51,079 nt of DNA from an uncultured Eubacteriales bacterium (GCA_900314885.1 OMWY01000015.1:1-51079), one strand, 5' to 3'. Positions 7,478 through 16,534 are shown, numbered from the stretch's first letter. Notes: generated by a model from the letters alone, not told the origin. Numbers and translations are program-made.

Positions 7478-8896
7478 ATGCTTATAGCGAGAAATAATGA
7501 GATAAAAATACTTGAAGATGCTTATAGTGCGGACGAATCGAAATTTATCGCAATTTATGGCAGGAGAAGAATAGGAAAAACATACCTGATAAGAAAGACA
7601 TTTACTGACAGGATAACATTTGCCCATACGGGCTATTCAGGCGGTAATATGAAAGAGCAATTGTTTGCCTTTTCTGCGTCACTGCGTGAGTTCGGATACG
7701 AGGATTTTGGCAGACCTTCCTCATGGCTCGAGGCATTTGAGCTGTTAAAGGACCTGATTCGAGCTTCGAATGATGTTAAGAAGGTAATTTTTTTAGATGA
7801 GTTGTCATGGATGGATACTGCAAAAAGTGATTTTCTTATGGCGCTTGAAGGTTTTTGGAACGGCTGGGCAAGCGCAAGAAATGATATCCTTCTTATAGTG
7901 TGCGGTTCAGCCACAAGCTGGATCATGGATAACATTATTCATAACAAAGGGGGACTCTATAACAGACTTTCATATCAGATTGAACTGTTGCCTTTCACAC
8001 TTGGTGAATGTGAGACCTACGCCAAGACAAACCACATTGTAATGAACCGCCATCAGCTTCTTAACTGCTATATGATTTTAGGCGGCGTGCCTTTCTATTG
8101 GAGCTTGCTAAAAAAAGGGTTAAGCCTTCCTCAAAATATCGACAATCTGTTCTTTGCCCGAAACGCTGCCCTGAAGGATGAATTTCAATATTTGTATTCA
8201 TCTCTTTTCAAGAAGCCTGACCGCTATATCGACATCGTAAATGCCCTCGGTAAAAACAAGGCCGGTATGACAAGGGAGGAATTGTTAGCAGCGACTAAAG
8301 AGTCTAACTCAGGCGCATTTACAAAACGCCTTCTTAACCTTATTAATTGCGGCTTCATAAGAAAATACAATGAATTTGGCAAGAAGACCAGGAACTGCCG
8401 CTACCGGCTTGTAGATAATTTTACCTTGTTCTATTATAAGTTCATGGCAGACAGACCAAACGATGCGCATTTTTGGGAGAATCATTCAGAATCGGCGGAG
8501 GTTAATGCCTGGTGTGGACTTGCTTTTGAGAGAGTCTGCTTTGAACACATTGATCAGATAAAGAAAGCACTGGGAATATCGGGAGTTTCAACAGAGGTAT
8601 ACAGCTGGTCCTGCAAGAGGGATATAGAAAACGGCATTAACGGCAGCCAGATAGACATGCTTATAGTTAGAAAAGACCAGATAATTAATGTTTGTGAGAT
8701 GAAATTCGCAAGAGGAAAATATACTGTTACCTCAAAGACTGACACCGATATTCGAAAGAAGATAAACGATTTTTTTGCGGTTACAGAGACAAGGTATGCC
8801 ATTCACCCGATAATAGTCACCACGTACGGCCTTACGGAAAATGCCTATGCCGGAAATATACAGGCGGTAATAACTGCGGAGGATTTATTTAATTGA
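7478..8896 (+). CDS. AAA family ATPase with DUF234-type nuclease-like C-terminus
   Basis: 473 residues from the ATG at 7478, chosen over an earlier in-frame codon because GGAGG lies eight bases before it. Walker A is GRRRIGKT (28-35). Walker B is FLDELSWMD (about 106-114). A winged-helix-like middle segment follows. The C-terminus has IDMLIVRKDQIINVCEMKF (about 393-411), the D-x(n)-ExK pattern of a PD-(D/E)xK nuclease fold, as in the archaeal-type ATPase/DUF234 family. Such proteins occur in many copies in archaea and gut anaerobes; their role is unsettled, with defence or toxin-like roles proposed. It is a single gene facing away from csoR. Confidence 0.8.
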   Translation: MLIARNNEIKILEDAYSADESKFIAIYGRRRIGKTYLIRKTFTDRITFAHTGYSGGNMKEQLFAFSASLREFGYEDFGRPSSWLEAFELLKDLIRASNDVKKVIFLDELSWMDTAKSDFLMALEGFWNGWASARNDILLIVCGSATSWIMDNIIHNKGGLYNRLSYQIELLPFTLGECETYAKTNHIVMNRHQLLNCYMILGGVPFYWSLLKKGLSLPQNIDNLFFARNAALKDEFQYLYSSLFKKPDRYIDIVNALGKNKAGMTREELLAATKESNSGAFTKRLLNLINCGFIRKYNEFGKKTRNCRYRLVDNFTLFYYKFMADRPNDAHFWENHSESAEVNAWCGLAFERVCFEHIDQIKKALGISGVSTEVYSWSCKRDIENGINGSQIDMLIVRKDQIINVCEMKFARGKYTVTSKTDTDIRKKINDFFAVTETRYAIHPIIVTTYGLTENAYAGNIQAVITAEDLFN

Positions 8897-8987
8897 TTTG
8901 CAAAATCCCATAGCCGTTCGGTGATGCCTTTGCTCCGTCCTCGGAACCGCTGAAAAGGCAGCTCTTGCGCGACAGACAAATAAGGAA

Positions 8988-9000
8988 GGGGTCAGGCCCC
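8988..9000. repeat. REP-like palindrome upstream of RAYT transposase
   Basis: GGGGTCAGGCCCC is a short GC-rich hairpin of the kind that flanks REP-associated tyrosine transposase genes in Firmicutes. Close relatives occur at 41649-41661 (GGTGCCAGGCACC) and 41705-41715 (GGAGTCAGGCA). The remaining gene-free DNA between 8897 and 9402 is very AT-rich, and apart from a candidate promoter at 9325-9353 nothing else was recognised in it. Confidence 0.6.
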
Positions 9001-9324
9001 ATTAAGAAAATATAAACTTAAGATAGGCTAATTATAATTTCCAATTTACGAATATGACGATTAAAAGCTTGAAAACAGAGGTCTATATGAATTTATAGAT
9101 ATAAAATAAGTGTAAATATATACATATTTTGTCGTGAAATAGTATAAATATTATATAAACTATAAAAGACTTGCAGTGGAGCAAACTGAGGCAAAACACT
9201 AATATATAGGCGGCAAATATAAAGAAATTATAAATATCTGCATCAAAAATAATTGCGCAAGCACCCATATATTGTCAGATGATTTCCAATTACATCTTCA
9301 CAATGATTTTCTCTTATTCTTTTG

Positions 9325-9353
9325 TTGACATCAAAGCAAATTCATGGCATTAT
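9325..9353 (+). promoter_or_regulatory. Candidate promoter for the RAYT gene
   Basis: TTGACA (9325-9330), 17 bases, then CATTAT (9348-9353). The -35 is perfect and the -10 is weak (four of six). The gene begins about 50 bases on, without a clear ribosome site. Confidence 0.4.
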
Positions 9354-9402
9354 ATTAGAACTGTATATATTTGGTTATATTTCAATTGCCTGACGCTAAG
9401 AT

Positions 9403-9729
9403 ATGGCAAGAACTAAAAGGCTGTTTTACAACGGTGGCATATTCCATGTGATTAACAGAGGGAATCGCCACCAGAGTATATTTCTGAATGAGGAGGACTA
9501 TGAGATCTTTCTCTCTCTATTCTCACAATATCACGAGCCCTACGATTTCAAGGTGATAAGCTATTGCCTCATGACGAACCACTTTCACTTCCTTATCGAG
9601 ATGGGATCTGTTTCTCTATCACTGATTATGAAGAAAATTCTCAGCGAATACGCTTCCGACATTAGAGGCACTAACATAAAAAGTAACACACAAAATCTAA
9701 CTCCGGATTCGACTGCATTTGTCACGTAA
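9403..9729 (+). pseudogene. Truncated REP-associated tyrosine transposase (Y1_Tnp)
   Basis: The first 85 or so residues match the IS200-like Y1 transposase domain of RAYT proteins: ARTKRLFYNGGIFHVINRG at the start, then the metal-binding HxH pair in MTNHFHFLIE (His60, His62). After SEYASDI the text departs from the family, and the frame ends at 108 residues, where complete members have about 200-320. The catalytic Tyr, expected well after the HxH, is therefore missing and the product should be inactive. The break coincides with the edge of an IS21-like fragment (9731-9838), suggesting insertion or recombination there. Confidence 0.75.
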
Positions 9730-9730
9730 A

Positions 9731-9838
9731 AATTAGGTCATTCGCTCATTTAATTTTAGGTCATCAGGAGTTTTATTTTGCTTCCTGTTCCGGGATTACC
9801 TATCATTATCAGGTTTTTGGTTTTTGCCTTCACCAATG
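9731..9838 (-). mobile_element. IS21-type end with IstB remnant
   Basis: Read on the minus strand, about 28 codons end in AKTKNLIMIGNPGTG, the Walker A neighbourhood of IstB, the IS21 helper ATPase (usual continuation GKTHL). Here it changes to GSK and stops. Directly beyond are two direct repeats, at 9731-9744 and 9753-9767, sharing TTAGGTCAT; repeated short motifs are typical of IS21 termini. Only the end of an element and a scrap of istB remain. The match is short and the call is made from the motif alone. Confidence 0.5.
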
Positions 9839-9858
9839 AAGCGCAGGTTTATACGTGA

Positions 9859-11013
9859 TTAATTTAGTACCTTATCGCACATATCAAGGGCCGACGCGAT
9901 TACGGCATCCATGTCGTAATATTTATATTCGCCGAGTCTTCCACCGAAGATGACATTTTTCTCTGAAGCGGCAAGTTCTTTGTATTTATTGTAGAGCTTG
10001 CCGTTCTTTTCATCATTTACAGGGTAATATGGCTCGTCTCCGGGCTTCCACTCTGATGAAAATTCGCGGCTTATTACGGTCTTAGGTAGGTCATTTCCGT
10101 TTTCACCCTTACCGAATTCAAACCACTTGTGCTCTATAATTCTCGTCCATGGCGTCTCGCGGTCCGTATAATTAACGGCTGCGTTCCCTTGGAAATTAGG
10201 TATGTCAAGTACTTCATTTTCAAAACGGACCGACCTGTATTCAAGCGTTCCTAGCTTAAAATCAAAATAAGCATCTATCGGGCCTGTGTAAATAATTTTT
10301 TCCGCAATCGAATTAAAATAATCCCTGTCGCTAAAATAATCGGTATTTAATTTTACTTCTATGCCATCTAGCATATTCGCGACCATTTTAGTATAACCGC
10401 CAACAGGAATTCCCTGGTAGAGAGCGTTAAAATAATTATTATCAAAGGTCAGTCTTACAGGAAGCCTCTTAATAATAAACGCGGGAAGCTCTGTGCACGG
10501 ACGGCCCCACTGCTTTTCTGTATAGCCCTTAATTAATTTCTCATATATATCGGTTCCAATGAGTGAAATGGCCTGCTCCTCAAGGTTTTCAGGAATGAAT
10601 TCGTCACCCTCAGAAAGCCCTCTTTCAGCTAATTTCGCTACTATATAATCCTTTTTCTGGGACTCTATTTTTGCCTTCGCTTCATCGGGCGTAATTACAG
10701 ACCACATTTTATTAAAGGTGTACATATTAAAGGGGAGCGAATATAATTCGCCCTTGTAATTCGCAACGGGACTGTTGGTAAAGCGGTTAAATGTCGCGAA
10801 TTTAGTTATGTAATTCCATACCTTAGTATTATTCGTATGGAAAATATGGGCACCGTATTTGTGGACATGGATTCCTTCGACGTCTTCTGTATAGACATTT
10901 CCCGCTATATTCGGGCGTTTATCTATAACTAAAACCTTCTTGCCTGCCTTCGCCGCTTCGTGGGCGAAGACGGCGCCGTAGAGGCCGGCGCCGACTATTA
11001 GATAATCTATCAT
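9859..11013 (-). CDS. glf: UDP-galactopyranose mutase
   Basis: 384 residues. It converts UDP-galactopyranose to UDP-galactofuranose for cell-surface glycans, using reduced FAD. The N-terminal FAD site LIVGAGLYGAVFA (about 5-17) is followed by the family block HKYGAHIFHTNNTKVW. The segments KGYTEKQWGRP and PVNDEKNGKLY match the substrate-binding regions, and the length fits. It is the last gene of the polyamine/glycan transcription unit. Its ribosome site GAAGGAGT is supplied by the end of the dispersed repeat placed before it (11017-11147), so the insertion now sets its translation start. Confidence 0.95.
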   Translation of the reverse strand: MIDYLIVGAGLYGAVFAHEAAKAGKKVLVIDKRPNIAGNVYTEDVEGIHVHKYGAHIFHTNNTKVWNYITKFATFNRFTNSPVANYKGELYSLPFNMYTFNKMWSVITPDEAKAKIESQKKDYIVAKLAERGLSEGDEFIPENLEEQAISLIGTDIYEKLIKGYTEKQWGRPCTELPAFIIKRLPVRLTFDNNYFNALYQGIPVGGYTKMVANMLDGIEVKLNTDYFSDRDYFNSIAEKIIYTGPIDAYFDFKLGTLEYRSVRFENEVLDIPNFQGNAAVNYTDRETPWTRIIEHKWFEFGKGENGNDLPKTVISREFSSEWKPGDEPYYPVNDEKNGKLYNKYKELAASEKNVIFGGRLGEYKYYDMDAVIASALDMCDKVLN

Positions 11014-11026
11014 ATTACTCCTTCAG

Positions 11027-11075
11027 ACTCCTTCAGTCTCGACTTCGTCGAGCCAGCTCCCTCATAGAGGGAGCC
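11027..11075 (+). repeat. Two-hairpin dispersed repeat, copy 2
   Basis: ACTCCTTCAGT, then the hairpin CTCGACTTCGTCGAG (11038-11052), then CCAGCTCCCTC-ATA-GAGGGAGCC. An extra copy of the end decamer ACTCCTTCAG precedes it at 11017-11026. It is inverted relative to copy 3, so the two form one large imperfect palindrome between the aminotransferase gene and glf. Confidence 0.8.
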
Positions 11076-11084
11076 TATAAGAAC

Positions 11085-11147
11085 ACTCCTTCTCTTTTGC
11101 CTCCCTCTTGAGGGAGGTGGCACAGCTTTGCTGTGACGGAAGGAGTT
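11085..11147 (-). repeat. Two-hairpin dispersed repeat, copy 3, with 8-bp terminal inverted repeats
   Basis: On the minus strand the copy begins ACTCCTTCCGT straight after the aminotransferase stop. It continues with hairpin CACAGCAAAGCTGTG and stem CCTCCCTC-AA-GAGGGAGG, and ends GAAGGAGT, the inverse of its own start. It is about 62 bp long, with no room for a gene, like a small MITE or REP-type element. Confidence 0.8.
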
Positions 11148-12429
11148 ATTGAAAAGCCCTATGTATAACTTCTATTATCCTATCCTGCTGGTCTTCGGTC
11201 ATCTTATTATCGCTTGGGAGGCAGAGGCCGCGTTTAAATATATCCGCGCCGACGTCAACCTCCTCGCCTTCATCGATATAGGCGTTACTCTGTCCGCGGC
11301 CATTTCCGTATCTTGTTATGAAACCATTCATCCTGTAGATAGGCTGCATATGCATTGGCTTCCAGATAGGCCTTCCTTCGGCGTTTATAGCGGTTATCAT
11401 CTCTAAGATTTCCTGAGGGCATGATTTTCCTTCTTCACTCTTATATAAATAATCCTGCTCGCCGCGGACGAATTCCGACATGGCCTCTTTATCGATTATC
11501 ATACAGGAGAGCCAGAAATTAGGCACAGAATTCTTCATATCGTAAGGATTCATTTTCACAGGCAGATCGGCAAGACCCTTTTTATACCTGTCATAAACAG
11601 CCTTCTTCTGCTCGATATGAGACTTGAGCCACGGCAGCTGGCCGCGCACAACTCCGGCAACTACGTTACTCATGCGATAATTGTATCCTATTTCCTCATG
11701 CTGGTACCATGGAGCCGCTTCACGAGACTGGGTGCTCCATTTTCTTACCTTGTCAGCGTCAGCCTTGCTGTCGGTAAGGTACATTCCGCCCGAGGAGCCG
11801 GTAATAATTTTATTTCCGTTAAAGCTTATAATAGAAAAATCACCGAAGGTACCTGTCTCTTTACCCTTATATAAGGCGCCGAAGCTCTCTGCCGCATCCT
11901 CTACTATTAATGCTCCATGTTCCTTAGCGATTTCCCTTATTTCATCTATTTTACCCGGTGTACCGTATAAATGAGCTACCACGATTAATTTAACATCAGG
12001 ATAAATCTCATAGGCCTTCTTAAGGGCTTCGGGGTCCATATTCCAGGTATCGCGCTCTGTATCAATAAATACAGCCTCGCCATCTTCATAGGCCACAGGA
12101 TTAACCGTAGCGTCAAAGGTCATATCAGAGCAGAAAACCTTGTGGCCGGCAAGCGTTCCCTCGTTTGGACGGCACTTACCATAAAGCCTCTCACCCGCTA
12201 ATTTTATAGCTAAATGAAGAGCCCCGGTTCCGCTCGATAGGGCTACAGCGTATTTACAGCCTATAGTCTCAGCGACAATTCTCTCGACCTCGTTGATATT
12301 CTTCCCGATGGTTGACATCCAGTTAGTATCGTAGGCCTCCTTGATGTACCTAAGCTCATCGCCATGCATAGTCGGTGATGAAAGAAAAACCTTTTCCTCG
12401 AACCTTTCAATACCTGTTAAATCCTTCAT
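11146..12429 (-). CDS. DegT/DnrJ/EryC1/StrS-family sugar aminotransferase (EpsN/PglE-like)
   Basis: 427 residues. A PLP-dependent enzyme that transfers an amino group to a nucleotide-linked keto-sugar. Opening text FLSSPTMHGDELRYIKEAY and ALSSGTGALHLAIK are the substrate-entry and PLP-phosphate regions; VEDAAESFGA holds the Asp that contacts the pyridine nitrogen; SFNGNK carries the Schiff-base lysine, Lys207. It resembles EpsN and PglE, which make 4-amino-4,6-dideoxy sugars from the product of a 4,6-dehydratase. That dehydratase is encoded 19 bases upstream. No acetyltransferase (PglD/EpsM-like) follows, so the final sugar need not be bacillosamine. Confidence 0.9.
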   Translation of the reverse strand: MKDLTGIERFEEKVFLSSPTMHGDELRYIKEAYDTNWMSTIGKNINEVERIVAETIGCKYAVALSSGTGALHLAIKLAGERLYGKCRPNEGTLAGHKVFCSDMTFDATVNPVAYEDGEAVFIDTERDTWNMDPEALKKAYEIYPDVKLIVVAHLYGTPGKIDEIREIAKEHGALIVEDAAESFGALYKGKETGTFGDFSIISFNGNKIITGSSGGMYLTDSKADADKVRKWSTQSREAAPWYQHEEIGYNYRMSNVVAGVVRGQLPWLKSHIEQKKAVYDRYKKGLADLPVKMNPYDMKNSVPNFWLSCMIIDKEAMSEFVRGEQDYLYKSEEGKSCPQEILEMITAINAEGRPIWKPMHMQPIYRMNGFITRYGNGRGQSNAYIDEGEEVDVGADIFKRGLCLPSDNKMTEDQQDRIIEVIHRAFQ

Positions 12430-12448
12430 ATTCCGCCTCCAAAATATG

Positions 12449-14419
12449 TTACTGATTTGAGGGATGGTAGGTCTTAACTATACGTCCTATATCATCCCTG
12501 ATATTTTCCTTATTTGAATAAGCAGCCCTCATAAGAGAATTTATATTGCCTAAAAATTCGTCCGTGTCAAACTTAAGCGGTTTGCCGATAAAGATGAGGT
12601 TATTGTCTGTCTTCGTGAGACCCTCCTCAGCCATCAGCTTTTCCTCATAGAGCTTTTCACCGGGCCTTAAGCCTGTATATTCTATCTTAATATCCTCATC
12701 GGGACGGAAGCCCGATAATTTAATCAGGTTCCTCGCAAGCTGGTCTATCTTAACCGGACTTCCCATATCAAGCACGAATATCTCACCGCCCTTGGCATAG
12801 GTTCCCGCAAGCATAACGAGACTCACCGCCTCGGGAATAGTCATGAAATATCTGATGATATCAGGGTGGGTCACCGTTACCGGCCCGCCCTCCGCTATCT
12901 GCTTCTTAAAAATAGGTATCACAGACCCGTTAGAGCCAAGCACATTTCCAAATCTTACCGCCACAAACTGGGTGTGAATATCCTTAAATACACTTCCGCT
13001 TCCGTCCTTATCGGCATTTTCCATGCCCTCATGGGTGAAAAGCTGAGGTATCTCATCGGCCTTTCCGGCCTTAATTTTAGCGTCAAAGCTCTGTATTATC
13101 ATTTCGCAGAGACGCTTAGAGGCTCCCATAACGTTCGTCGGGTTCACCGCCTTGTCGGTACTTATAAGGACAAAGCGCTCACATTTATGAACCATGGCGG
13201 CGTAGGCTGTCTTATATGTGCCGAGGACGTTATTCTTAACAGCCTCGCATGGACTGTCCTCCATAAGAGGAACATGCTTGTGGGCCGCCGCATGGTAGAC
13301 TATCTGTGGCCTGTATTTTTCAAATACGTCGTAGATTTTCCTGCTGTCGCGCACCGAACCGATCAGGACTACAAGGTCAAGGTCGGGATATTTATGCCTT
13401 AGTTCAAGCTGAATATCATAGGCGTTGTTTTCGTAAATGTCGAAAATGATGAGCTGTCTTGGTGAATGCGACGCTATCTGGCGGCATAGCTCCGAGCCTA
13501 TTGACCCGCCGCCTCCGGTTACGAGAACTACCTTATCGTGAATATAATTAAATACCTCAGTAAGGTCAGCCTTAACCGGCTCACGCCCGAGAAGATCATC
13601 TACTGACACCTCCCGCATCCGGCTGACCTTAACCTCACCGCTAACCATCTGCTGGTAGGACGGAAGAGATTTTAATTCACAGCCTGTCTCCTTGCAGATA
13701 TTTAATATATCGCGCCTGTCAGCCGCCTTGGCGTTAGGGATCGCAAGATAAATCTTATCGACGTGATATTTATCGCAGGCAGCCATTATATCATCCCGCC
13801 CGCCGACAACAGGGACACCGTCTATATAGCGTTTCCATTTGTTCGGGTTATCGTCTATGATGCAGACAACCCTCTCATTTAATTCATTATCCCGCTTAAT
13901 ATCGCGTAAAATGAGCTGGCCGGCGTTTCCCGCTCCGATAAGCATTATATTTTTATTGCCGGCGGCCTTACCCGCTTCACGGCTCTCGCGAAGCAGTAAA
14001 ATAAATCTGTAGGAAAATCTGATGCCGATAACGAGTATAAACTGAAAGAAAGCTCCGACAACGTAATAGGATATCGGCATCCGTCTCTCAAATACAGTTA
14101 TTCCGACACACTGTATCATGCAGGTCACAGCGTTCGCGGCAAGAGCTCTGGTTAGCTCGTTATAGCTTGCGAATCTCCAGAGGCTCTGGTAGAGCTTGAA
14201 AAAATAAAATACCACAAGGCATATGATCGTATAGTATGGGGTGAAATTTCTCCACGCCTCTAGGTATATCGGTCCTATCCTTGAAAATTTAAAGTCAAAT
14301 CTTAATAGCAGCGCAAGGAAGTATGACGCGTTTACAGCAAAGGCATCGTATATGGCGATGAGCAGGGCTATTATCTGCCAGTGCTCCAGGGCCTTGCGCT
14401 TTCTTGTTTTTTTATTCAT
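12449..14419 (-). CDS. Membrane-bound nucleotide-sugar 4,6-dehydratase (CapD/PglF/EpsC-like)
   Basis: 656 residues. About four membrane helices lie in residues 15-150. A first nucleotide-binding fold carries MLIGAGNAGQLILRD. The catalytic SDR domain has VTGGGGSIGSELC near 300 and STDKAVNPTNVMGASKR near 430, where Met replaces the usual Tyr, as in the PglF/WbpM group that dehydrates UDP-GlcNAc. The product keto-sugar is the likely substrate of the aminotransferase next door. Its ATG lies inside the last codons of aguB (8-base overlap), with only a weak ribosome site, which implies translational coupling of glycan synthesis to the polyamine genes. Confidence 0.9.
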   Translation of the reverse strand: MNKKTRKRKALEHWQIIALLIAIYDAFAVNASYFLALLLRFDFKFSRIGPIYLEAWRNFTPYYTIICLVVFYFFKLYQSLWRFASYNELTRALAANAVTCMIQCVGITVFERRMPISYYVVGAFFQFILVIGIRFSYRFILLLRESREAGKAAGNKNIMLIGAGNAGQLILRDIKRDNELNERVVCIIDDNPNKWKRYIDGVPVVGGRDDIMAACDKYHVDKIYLAIPNAKAADRRDILNICKETGCELKSLPSYQQMVSGEVKVSRMREVSVDDLLGREPVKADLTEVFNYIHDKVVLVTGGGGSIGSELCRQIASHSPRQLIIFDIYENNAYDIQLELRHKYPDLDLVVLIGSVRDSRKIYDVFEKYRPQIVYHAAAHKHVPLMEDSPCEAVKNNVLGTYKTAYAAMVHKCERFVLISTDKAVNPTNVMGASKRLCEMIIQSFDAKIKAGKADEIPQLFTHEGMENADKDGSGSVFKDIHTQFVAVRFGNVLGSNGSVIPIFKKQIAEGGPVTVTHPDIIRYFMTIPEAVSLVMLAGTYAKGGEIFVLDMGSPVKIDQLARNLIKLSGFRPDEDIKIEYTGLRPGEKLYEEKLMAEEGLTKTDNNLIFIGKPLKFDTDEFLGNINSLMRAAYSNKENIRDDIGRIVKTYHPSNQ

Positions 14420-15287
14420 CCGCTAATACCCTATAACATTCCGGTCTTCGATCTCTCATGAGGCCCCACTCGAGCCTATCCCTGTCAGCCTCGGCAAGGT
14501 CAAGCTCGGCGGTCAGAACCTCCTCTTCGCTCTTTCCCGCTGACGCGATAATTTCTCCCGTGTCATCGGTTATAAACGAAGAACCATAGAAGGTGAGAGA
14601 GCTCTCCTGACCACCATTTTCCTTAGATGGAGTGACTGATTCGGTTCCTATTCTGTTTGCGGCCACAACCGGTACTATATTTGCCGCCGCGTGACCCTGC
14701 ATGGTCCTTCTCCAGTGACCCGAGCTGTCGGTCTCAAGTATGGGCTCAGATCCTATGGCTGTCGGGTAGAGAATTATTTCTGCGCCGTTAATGGTGAGCG
14801 CCCTGGCGGTCTCAGGGAACCACTGGTCCCAGCAGATTCCCACTCCGACACGTCCTACGCTCGTAGAAAATACCTTGAATCCGGTATTTCCCGGGGTAAA
14901 GTAAAACTTTTCCTGATAATAGTGGTCGTCAGGAATATGGGTCTTCCTGTAGATTCCAAGGTATTTTCCGGAATCAAGCATCGCTACGGTATTGTAGAGC
15001 ACATTTCCGTCCTTCTCATAGAAGCTTATCGGCATAACCGTGCCTGTCTCTTCCGTGAATTTAAGAAAATGCTTCACCGCCTCGTCTTCCATCACAGGCT
15101 TCGCGAAGGAATAGTAATCATACCTTCTTTCCTGACAGAAATAATTCCGCTCAAATAATTCCGGCAGAAGAATCAATTTCGCTCCCTTATCTACCGCTAT
15201 TCGGGCAAGCCTCTCAGCATTTTCAATACTTTTATCTACATCAGGGAAGCACTTCATCTGTACTGCCGCCACTGTTAATTTTCCCAA
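14412..15287 (-). CDS. aguB: N-carbamoylputrescine amidase
   Basis: 291 residues, nitrilase superfamily. It hydrolyses N-carbamoylputrescine to putrescine, CO2 and ammonia. The catalytic triad is visible: Glu43 in LLPELFE, Lys115 in YRKTHIPDD and Cys152 in GVGICWDQWFPE. Length and text are typical of the AguB family. It follows aguA by 28 bases and overlaps the dehydratase gene. With speA and aguA it completes arginine to putrescine. Confidence 0.95.
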   Translation of the reverse strand: MGKLTVAAVQMKCFPDVDKSIENAERLARIAVDKGAKLILLPELFERNYFCQERRYDYYSFAKPVMEDEAVKHFLKFTEETGTVMPISFYEKDGNVLYNTVAMLDSGKYLGIYRKTHIPDDHYYQEKFYFTPGNTGFKVFSTSVGRVGVGICWDQWFPETARALTINGAEIILYPTAIGSEPILETDSSGHWRRTMQGHAAANIVPVVAANRIGTESVTPSKENGGQESSLTFYGSSFITDDTGEIIASAGKSEEEVLTAELDLAEADRDRLEWGLMRDRRPECYRVLADE

Positions 15288-15315
15288 ATTATTTTCTCCT
15301 ATATAAGATAATCGA

Positions 15316-16521
15316 TTAAATGTATTCGTTATTTAATTCCGGCACTTCTTTTGTAATACAGTGAATATTCCCTCCGCCAAGCAAAATGGACCTGCTCGAA
15401 ACAGGAATTATTTTCCTTTCCGGAAACAGAGGAGCCAGTGTCCTTACCGCTTCGGCATCATTTTTATCACCGAATTTAGGCACGAGCACCGCGTTATTTG
15501 TTATATAAAAATTCACATAGCTCGCCGCCAGGCGTTCTCCCAGGTCACGCTCCGCCTCGCCCTCTTCGAATTCATAGCCGTCAAGCTCATCCTGTCTTAT
15601 CCTCTGCGGGACAGACGGAACATATAATTTATGCACATTTATTTTGCGGCCCTTTGCGTCTGTCGAGTTATTCAAAACCTCAAGATTGGCCTTCGAGTAC
15701 TCATACTGGGGATCATCTTCATCATCGGTCCAGGCAAGGACTACATTTCCGGGGCTCGTGAAAGCGCACACGTTATCCACATGCTCATTCGTCTCGTCAT
15801 TGTAAATGCCATGCGGGAGCCAGATTATTTTCTTAATTCCAAGGAGGGTTTTAAGTACGTCTTCTATTTCAGACTTACTTAATTCGGGATTCCGCCCCTT
15901 ACTTAGAAGGCAGGCCTCAGTCGTAATCAATGTGCCTTCGCCGTCAGTTCCTATGGAACCACCTTCAAGCACAAAATCAGGCGAAATACTCTTTCGGCCG
16001 TGCAGGTCATAATGACCGACCTTAAGAGCCCTTGTAATTTCTGCCGCAAGGGCATCATCATTATTCCACGATGACAGAAGGCCGTCGACATAGCCTCCCC
16101 ATGCGTTAAAGGTCCAGTCAATTCCTATGGTATCGTGATTTTTATTCTGCACAAAGGTTGGCGCCGTATCTCTTGCCCATGCGTCGTCTGTAAGGGCAAT
16201 TAAAAAATAAACCGGAAAAGGCGTAACAGGAGTAATCATGGATGACATATGGTGGTACACGGTCCTGATACCGGCCGAATTAAGGGCCTTCTTAGCTTCC
16301 GGAATATGGAATAAATCAATCACAAGAAATACAGGCTCAGATTCGGTAATTGCCCTGATAAGCCTGACATAGGTCTTCTTAGCCGATTTTCCGTCAAAAG
16401 GAAAGCTCCCCGGACGGACAGGCCACACAAGTATAGTTCCCTCGTGTTTCTCCCATTCTGCCGGGAAACGATATCCGAACGGTATTCCTTTAACATCATT
16501 TTCAAAGAGTCCACCTGCCAT
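15316..16521 (-). CDS. aguA: Agmatine deiminase
   Basis: 401 residues, peptidylarginine-deiminase-like fold. It converts agmatine to N-carbamoylputrescine and ammonia. The start GIPFGYRFPAEWEKHEGTIL is typical, WARDTAPTFV holds the catalytic acid region, LEGGSIGTDGEGTL and ETNEHVDN follow, and the nucleophile is Cys388 in GGGNIHCITKEVP. The gene is somewhat longer than family average, with an insertion in the middle. It lies 13 bases after the decarboxylase gene. Confidence 0.94.
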   Translation of the reverse strand: MAGGLFENDVKGIPFGYRFPAEWEKHEGTILVWPVRPGSFPFDGKSAKKTYVRLIRAITESEPVFLVIDLFHIPEAKKALNSAGIRTVYHHMSSMITPVTPFPVYFLIALTDDAWARDTAPTFVQNKNHDTIGIDWTFNAWGGYVDGLLSSWNNDDALAAEITRALKVGHYDLHGRKSISPDFVLEGGSIGTDGEGTLITTEACLLSKGRNPELSKSEIEDVLKTLLGIKKIIWLPHGIYNDETNEHVDNVCAFTSPGNVVLAWTDDEDDPQYEYSKANLEVLNNSTDAKGRKINVHKLYVPSVPQRIRQDELDGYEFEEGEAERDLGERLAASYVNFYITNNAVLVPKFGDKNDAEAVRTLAPLFPERKIIPVSSRSILLGGGNIHCITKEVPELNNEYI

Positions 16522-16534
16522 AAGACCGCCTCGT

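Noticed and set aside
9083..9268. A 61-codon minus-strand frame with hydrophobic text
   Set aside because: AT-rich noise in an intergenic stretch, no ribosome site, no pattern of a real membrane peptide.
11014..11147. CRISPR-like array of short repeats
   Set aside because: The copies are two inverted hairpin elements, not direct repeats with unique spacers, and no cas genes are present.
12866..13402. A 178-codon plus-strand frame inside the sugar dehydratase gene
   Set aside because: Antisense to conserved SDR motifs, without ribosome site or recognisable domain.
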